Source: an uncultured Synergistales bacterium
Lineage (GTDB): Bacteria > Synergistota > Synergistia > Synergistales > Aminobacteriaceae
Reading direction: 5' to 3'
NCBI GenBank assembly: GCA_905233645.1
Contig: CAJODZ010000026.1
Location: 1-35,417, forward strand
DNA length: 35,417 bases
The position numbers and the translations under genes are program-made. Positions 31,260-35,417 of this stretch are shown in pieces. How positions within the stretch are numbered: the stretch's first letter is position 1; each line of letters starts with the position of its first letter. The notes below the pieces were generated by a model. It was given only the letters and a program-made list of their open reading frames with translations. It searched no databases and was not told the DNA's origin.

Positions 31260-32615
31260 TTATTTTCCTACGCAAAATCTTGAAAAAATCGAATTTAATA
31301 ACTCGTCGCCGGCATCAATCCCCAAAACTTGAATAATTAAATTTCCGGCAGTGTTTAAAATTCCTGCTGTGATATCAATCTCATTTATCTCGTAATTGTC
31401 TAATGCACTTGATACTAAATTTAAACACTCTTTTAAATTACTTAATTGCGATGATGAAGCGTTAAGCCCTGAATTTAAAATCGTGTTGCCTGAAATTTTT
31501 TGTGAGAGTAAATTTTTTAAAGCGTCTATATTTTTTCCGGTTAAGGCTGAAATTTTAATAATGCTAACGTCAGGATATAAGCGCGAAATTGTTTGAACAT
31601 CAATTTTTTGCGGCATATCGATTTTGTTGACAGCAATTATTAAATTTTTAACGTCGCCGTTGAAATTTATTTCGCCTTCGTTTAAAAGCTCCTGCGTACC
31701 GTCTAATACCCATAAACATAAATCTGAATTTTTAATCGCGTCATTAGCAAGTTCAACTCCGGCATTCTCTATAACATCATCGGATTTACGCAAACCGGCA
31801 GTGTCAATCAAAGTTACAGGCACTCCGTCCAAAATAAAATTACATTCAATTAAATCGCGCGTCGTGCCCGGAATATCTGTAACGATTGAACGTTTTTGTT
31901 TCGATAAAGCGTTCATTAAAGAAGATTTGCCAGTATTCGGAAGACCGGCTATTACGATTTTTACACCGTCGCGTAAAAGAATGCCAGCCGTGCAATCCGA
32001 AATTAAACCGCTTAATTCCTGTTCGATGTTTTTTAAATTTGCAATTATGTCAAAATGTATGTGTTCGTGTTCCGGAAAATCTATTTCAAGCTCAATATTG
32101 CCGCGTAAAATCAAAATGTCATCATGAATTTTGTTAACACGCCGCGAAAATTCACCTGTTAAATTTCTGGCCGCCGCCGTTATAGCTTGAGTGCTTTGCG
32201 CTTGAATGACACCTAAAACGCCCTCGACTTCTCCTAAATCAATCCGCCCGTTTAAAAATGCCCGTTTTGTAAATTCTCCTGGCTCGGCCATTTTTGCACC
32301 GTTTGAAATTAAAAGTTCAAGGCATGTTTTAGCAAGCGTTATTCCTCCGTGAGTATGTATCTCGATGATATTTTCACCCGTGTAACTTTTAGGAGCGGCG
32401 AAGAACACGGAGTAAACTTTATCTAAAATATTACCGCCGGCATCTTTTAAAAAACTTAATTTCATGACACCGGCAGTATTTAAATTAAAATCTTTTCGCG
32501 TTAAAACTTTTTGGGCAATATCTACGCTCTCAAGTCCTGACATTCTGATTATTGCTATACCGGCTGAACCTTGAGGTGTAGAAATTGCGGCGATAGTATC
32601 TGATTTAAAGTTCAA
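31260..32615 (-). CDS. mnmE: tRNA uridine-5-carboxymethylaminomethyl modification GTPase MnmE
   Basis: 451 residues, normal length. The N-terminal domain begins SDTIAAISTPQGSAGIAIIRMSG and has SYTGENIIEIHTHGG. The G domain carries the P-loop GLPNTGKSSLMNAL, DIPGTTRD, the G3 DTAG in LIDTAGLR and NKIDMP. The protein ends with the invariant FCVGK. With MnmG it modifies U34 of tRNAs reading two-fold codons. The TTG start, ten bases after the stop of the upstream CCA-like gene, has no strong Shine-Dalgarno, so coupling is likely. Confidence 0.96.
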   Translation of the reverse strand: MNFKSDTIAAISTPQGSAGIAIIRMSGLESVDIAQKVLTRKDFNLNTAGVMKLSFLKDAGGNILDKVYSVFFAAPKSYTGENIIEIHTHGGITLAKTCLELLISNGAKMAEPGEFTKRAFLNGRIDLGEVEGVLGVIQAQSTQAITAAARNLTGEFSRRVNKIHDDILILRGNIELEIDFPEHEHIHFDIIANLKNIEQELSGLISDCTAGILLRDGVKIVIAGLPNTGKSSLMNALSKQKRSIVTDIPGTTRDLIECNFILDGVPVTLIDTAGLRKSDDVIENAGVELANDAIKNSDLCLWVLDGTQELLNEGEINFNGDVKNLIIAVNKIDMPQKIDVQTISRLYPDVSIIKISALTGKNIDALKNLLSQKISGNTILNSGLNASSSQLSNLKECLNLVSSALDNYEINEIDITAGILNTAGNLIIQVLGIDAGDELLNSIFSRFCVGK

Positions 32616-32625
32616 TTTCTAAAAT

Positions 32626-33912
32626 TTAAGCGTGCGCTTTTAACCAATCTTCGGCTCTGGTTCTGCTGCTAACTTCACCCAAACCAACAGCAATGTCTAA
32701 ATCATTTAAAAGCTCTCCGACTTTCGGCCCTGGCTTCATGTTTAATAAATGCATAACCTCACGGCCTGTCAAATATCTTGAGCTGCCCTCGTTTTGCATT
32801 GAGACAGTGTTAAAACGTCTTGCAACTTGATTTAAACGCCAGTCGTTCTCCTCAAGAGCTTCACGGTATCCGGGCAAAAATACTTCTGTCTGAGCAATGC
32901 ATAAAGCGTATTCTAATGCTGCTCTTGCCGCGTCCTGACTATATTTCAAAACAGTGCGGCATAATGACATTTCGGATAACGGTTTATAAAAATTCCTGTA
33001 ATTATTCGCTATCGCTATAACGTCCTCGATTATTTCAGCCGGAACATTCCATTTAGTCATATAATCCTGAATTAAATGGTCTGCTGATTTTGGCCGGTTG
33101 TCATCTTTTAAAACAGTCGTCCCAATTCTGCTGAATAAACCCGATAATATAAACGCATCGTTTTGCATGACTTTATGAGTGTCTATTCTCTTCTCAATGG
33201 CGTGTAAAGTTTTCATAACGTGCTCGAATAAATTACCGCCGTCATCATCAGGAACATGCTTTAAATTTTCAAGGTCTTTCAAGAAAAACGGAATTAACCC
33301 GTAATCGTCGCATAACTGCATAAATCTGTACGGTCTGCGTTTGATACCTTTTAAAATTTCACGTCCCCAACGTTCAGGAGCAATATTATTCATTCGTGAA
33401 GCGTGAGAATCTAAAAATTTGCGAACGTCCGAAGCACTCTTCCAGAAAATATCCATTTCAAGTTCCGCCGCAAAACGCAACATTCTTAAAATTCTTAACG
33501 GGTCTCTGTCAATTAAATCAACATCGTCGCCCGTAAGCCTTATGACTTTGTTACGAATGTCAAATCTTCCGCCGAACGGGTCAACTAATCCACCGTCTGA
33601 ACGTATCGCTATAGCCTCAATGCTTAAATCACGACACGCTAAATCGTCCTCAATAGTTCTCCCGCGTAAAGCAAAAGCCCTGAACGGTACACCTGATATT
33701 ACTCCCCTTAATGCAGGATATGGCCCTCTCGCGTCAACTGTACCAGTTCCAATAGAAAGCGCAACTGAATATAAATCCTTCTTTGAATCTATCGCAAGCG
33801 TTATATATTCTGGCTGCACTCCCATTTCAATCATGCGTACAGTATCTCCGACAAGCCACGCTTTAACGCCGGTCTGTTCAATTTTTTTGAGTACATCAAT
33901 ATAGTTGCGCAT
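32626..33912 (-). CDS. cca: CCA-adding enzyme/poly(A) polymerase homologue with degenerate catalytic motif
   Basis: 428 residues, ATG after AAAGGAA. The class II nucleotidyltransferase framework is recognisable: AWLVGDTVRMIEMG at the start, RGRTIEDDLACRDLSIEAIAI, LVDPFGGRFDIRNKVIRL, and RDPLRILRMLRFAAEL, followed by the helical neck and body with FEHVMKTLHAIEKR. However, the active-site strand reads PEYITLAID where the family has PxDxDIAT, so both metal-binding Asp residues are replaced by Tyr and Thr. GG.VRD has become GDTVRM, and RRDFTxNA has become CRDLSIEA. It probably cannot add nucleotides in the usual way; it may bind tRNA or have another role. It precedes mnmE in the same unit. Confidence 0.82.
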   Translation of the reverse strand: MRNYIDVLKKIEQTGVKAWLVGDTVRMIEMGVQPEYITLAIDSKKDLYSVALSIGTGTVDARGPYPALRGVISGVPFRAFALRGRTIEDDLACRDLSIEAIAIRSDGGLVDPFGGRFDIRNKVIRLTGDDVDLIDRDPLRILRMLRFAAELEMDIFWKSASDVRKFLDSHASRMNNIAPERWGREILKGIKRRPYRFMQLCDDYGLIPFFLKDLENLKHVPDDDGGNLFEHVMKTLHAIEKRIDTHKVMQNDAFILSGLFSRIGTTVLKDDNRPKSADHLIQDYMTKWNVPAEIIEDVIAIANNYRNFYKPLSEMSLCRTVLKYSQDAARAALEYALCIAQTEVFLPGYREALEENDWRLNQVARRFNTVSMQNEGSSRYLTGREVMHLLNMKPGPKVGELLNDLDIAVGLGEVSSRTRAEDWLKAHA

Positions 33913-33959
33913 GAAAATTATTCCTTTCTTAATCTCTAGTGATATTTAGTACGTTCAAA

Positions 33960-33968
33960 ATTCTAGCA
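33960..33968 (-). promoter_or_regulatory. Candidate extended -10 promoter for the cca-like/mnmE unit
   Basis: On the minus strand GTGCTAGAATTTT contains TGnTAGAAT, about 50 bases before the ATG. No good -35 was seen. Confidence 0.4.
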
Positions 33969-33976
33969 CGTACGCG

Positions 33977-34016
33977 AAAAAAAGCCTGATACATAATGCA
34001 TAAATTTCTTACCAGC
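33977..34016 (-). terminator. Possible terminator overlapping the end of the rhodanese gene
   Basis: On the minus strand GCTGGTA pairs with TATCAGGC through one bulge and is followed by seven T. The stem begins inside the last codons of the gene. Confidence 0.4.
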
Positions 34017-34457
34017 CGGTTTCGTGATCTTCAGGCGATAATTTGTTATACGGATTTTGTATCCAGTCAACAACTCCGCCCCGATAACTTTTAACCTTTA
34101 AAGGGTCATAGCCAAATTCACCGACTAAGGCTTCGCCGAAACGTCCCGAGCTTTGACCGTCTGTGCAATATAAAATTATCGTGTTGCTCTTCGTTAAACC
34201 TGATTTAGCCAAAGCCGCAACCGCCGCCGTTACTCCTAAATCATCAAGCGGAAAGTTTATAGCACCTTCAATATGTCCTCCAGGAATACCGCGCGCAGGA
34301 GATTGACCCCAGAAAATTTCTTCGGAGCGCGTGTCAACAAGTATAACTTTTTTTTTTCCAATTCAACGCGCGGCGATAACATATTTAACATTACAGATAC
34401 GGCCAGAACAATTAAAAAGATTACGGGCGCAGCTGCTTCAACTTTCATTGTTCGCAT
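34009..34457 (-). pseudogene. Membrane-anchored rhodanese, frame broken at a poly-A tract
   Basis: Two listed ORFs (34257-34457 and 34009-34212) are parts of one gene of about 148 codons. The first gives an N-terminal anchor (APVIFLIVLAVSVMLNML) then RVELEKKK. After a run of ten A on the minus strand (T at 34348-34357) the listed frame becomes nonsense. The next frame reads VILVDTRSEEIFWGQSPARG, GGHIEGAINFPLDD and ILYCTDGQSSGRF, a complete rhodanese domain with active-site Cys. Eleven or eight A would restore it. Rhodaneses transfer sulfane sulfur; an anchored one would face the periplasm. It lies seven bases from the MFS gene, so the two form one unit. Confidence 0.8.
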
Positions 34458-34463
34458 AAATTA

Positions 34464-35417
34464 TCAAGCCTCCGCTAAAGATTTTACATGCTTGAAATTT
34501 ATCACAGCGAAAATTATTAACAAAGTGAACGCAATCAAAATCGCCGCCATTCCTCCTGTAAAGCCGTAATATTCTGCTAAGACACCAACGAAGAAGGGCA
34601 TTAACATCGCTCCTAAACAACCGATTGAAAATATTATTCCCATCGCTAAAGGATATCTATTCGTAAATGGTGCCGTCCCTGCATAAATAATTGGACTTAA
34701 TCCGGACATAAATAATCCTAATGCGCCGGCTGTCAATGCAATTAAAAAAGACCCCGTCGAAAATAACATCGCTACAAAACATATAACTGAACTTACGCTC
34801 AAGAATAATAATAAAATTTTTTGAGCTATGTATCTCGACGCTATCGCGCATAAAACTCGGCCGATAAACATTATTAACCAGAACAACGCCGCCATTGATT
34901 GAGCAAACTCGTGTGTCATTCCCTTTTCAAGCACGAACGTTACTAGCCAGCCGTTAACAGCATATTCGCAACATAAATAGAAAAATAATAATGCTGAGAC
35001 CGTTATAAAGCCCGGCTCTTTGAAAAAGCCTAATTGATTAGGATTTGAAGTTACGCTTTTTTCTTCGGGGGCATTCTTTTCAACGTCGGCTAATGCTAAT
35101 AAAGCTGTCGATACAACACCAAATAAAGCCATGACCCAAAAGCCCGATTGCCAATTTGAAAAAATCTTCCTCGAAAACATTAAAACTATTGGTGCGGCTA
35201 TCGCTCCGAACGCAAAAATCGAATGCAAAACTCCTTGAAACGAGGGTTCGCCGTCTGTCATTAAATTTATTAAAGCAGTGTTATAACTAATCGCGCTCCC
35301 ACGACCTAAACCAATTAAAACGCATACAGGCAATAAATACACCGGATTAAAATCAAACGTAAATACAAAAACGCTGGCGTATGCCACAGTTGACATTAAC
35401 AAAATTACAGGCTTGCG
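34464..35417 (-). CDS. Major facilitator superfamily transporter, N-terminus cut by window edge
   Basis: The frame stays open to the right edge; the ORF-track TTG at 35402 is internal. The five codons before it read RKPVI and continue LLMSTVAYASVF, the MFS loop 2-3 motif (G...GRRPV) leading into helix 3. About ten hydrophobic helices are visible, including LPVCVLIGLGRGSAISYNTA (motif in helix 4), GVLHSIFAFGAIAAPIVL (helix 5), a charged central loop (DVEKNAPEEKSVTSNPNQ) and GIIFSIGCLGAMLMPFFVG late in the second half. The overall look is of FucP-like or sugar-type MFS carriers, but the substrate is unknown. It is followed closely by the rhodanese gene. Confidence 0.88.
   Translation of the reverse strand, partial: RKPVILLMSTVAYASVFVFTFDFNPVYLLPVCVLIGLGRGSAISYNTALINLMTDGEPSFQGVLHSIFAFGAIAAPIVLMFSRKIFSNWQSGFWVMALFGVVSTALLALADVEKNAPEEKSVTSNPNQLGFFKEPGFITVSALLFFYLCCEYAVNGWLVTFVLEKGMTHEFAQSMAALFWLIMFIGRVLCAIASRYIAQKILLLFLSVSSVICFVAMLFSTGSFLIALTAGALGLFMSGLSPIIYAGTAPFTNRYPLAMGIIFSIGCLGAMLMPFFVGVLAEYYGFTGGMAAILIAFTLLIIFAVINFKHVKSLAEA

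Noticed and set aside
31624-32127. 167-residue plus-strand ORF
   Set aside because: Antisense shadow of mnmE, which has all its GTPase motifs in the opposite frame.
33419-33904. 161-residue plus-strand ORF
   Set aside because: Antisense shadow of the CCA-enzyme homologue; Ser/Pro-rich composition is typical of reverse-frame translation here.
35388-35402. TTG 35402 as start of the MFS transporter
   Set aside because: The frame is open to the window edge and the preceding codons (RKPVI) fit the conserved MFS loop, so the start lies outside the window.

Overview
The window looks like chromosome from an AT-rich, Gram-negative-type anaerobe of the phylum Synergistota (Synergistetes). The best evidence is two adjacent secreted proteins that end in a Gly-rich run, Cys-Asn, a hydrophobic helix and a basic tail. 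This matches the Synergist-CTERM sorting signal as I remember it. The density of sodium-coupled carriers with periplasmic receptors (TRAP, TAXI-TRAP, TctC-type receptors, NhaC) fits an amino-acid or organic-acid fermenter of that phylum. Shine-Dalgarno sites are clear (GGAGG or GGTGAT), TTG and GTG starts are common, and several intergenic promoters look like extended -10 (TGnTATAAT). All of this is read by eye; no search was run.

Layout. 1-2056 (minus): two secreted proteins of unknown function, one cut by the window edge. 2171-6465 (plus): an operon with two tandem TctC-type receptors, a TRAP small and a TRAP large permease subunit, and a zinc-ribbon protein, closed by a terminator. 6474-7308: a dispersed intergenic repeat and an SGNH hydrolase. 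7305-9743 (minus): a CobI-like methyltransferase, a frameshifted GATE-type membrane protein and a diguanylate cyclase. 9790-19399 (plus): a small membrane protein, a HAD hydrolase that seems to start at AUU, a DUF255/YyaL protein, and two Synergist-CTERM proteins, the second a 1395-residue beta-helix protein. 19400-20157: no gene in the ORF track, but it holds an IS200/IS605-type remnant, a discrete 58-codon minus-strand gene with its own promoter and terminator, and a CIRCE operator. 20158-22439 (plus): CbpA-type DnaJ, pgsA, TauE/SafE permease. 22577-23285: frameshifted two-domain ABM protein. 23361-30509 (minus): NhaC antiporter, TRAP 4TM/12TM fusion permease, TAXI receptor, MscS-type channel. 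30612-30687: tRNA-Gly(CCC). 30939-31253: small conserved-looking protein. 31260-33912 (minus): mnmE and a CCA-enzyme homologue lacking its catalytic DxD. 34009-35417 (minus): a membrane rhodanese broken at a ten-A tract and a partial MFS transporter.

How the genes fit together. Three transport units (TctC/DctQM, TAXI/DctQM fusion, NhaC) imply sodium-driven uptake and sodium cycling. The most unusual system is the first: receptors of the tripartite tricarboxylate transporter (TTT) class sit in one operon with TRAP membrane subunits and no TctA or TctB. Other points worth checking are the AUU start, the CIRCE-controlled DnaJ-like gene, the unlisted 58-residue membrane protein, the dispersed repeat pair, the catalytically degenerate CCA-enzyme homologue, and three frameshifts, two of them at poly-A tracts.
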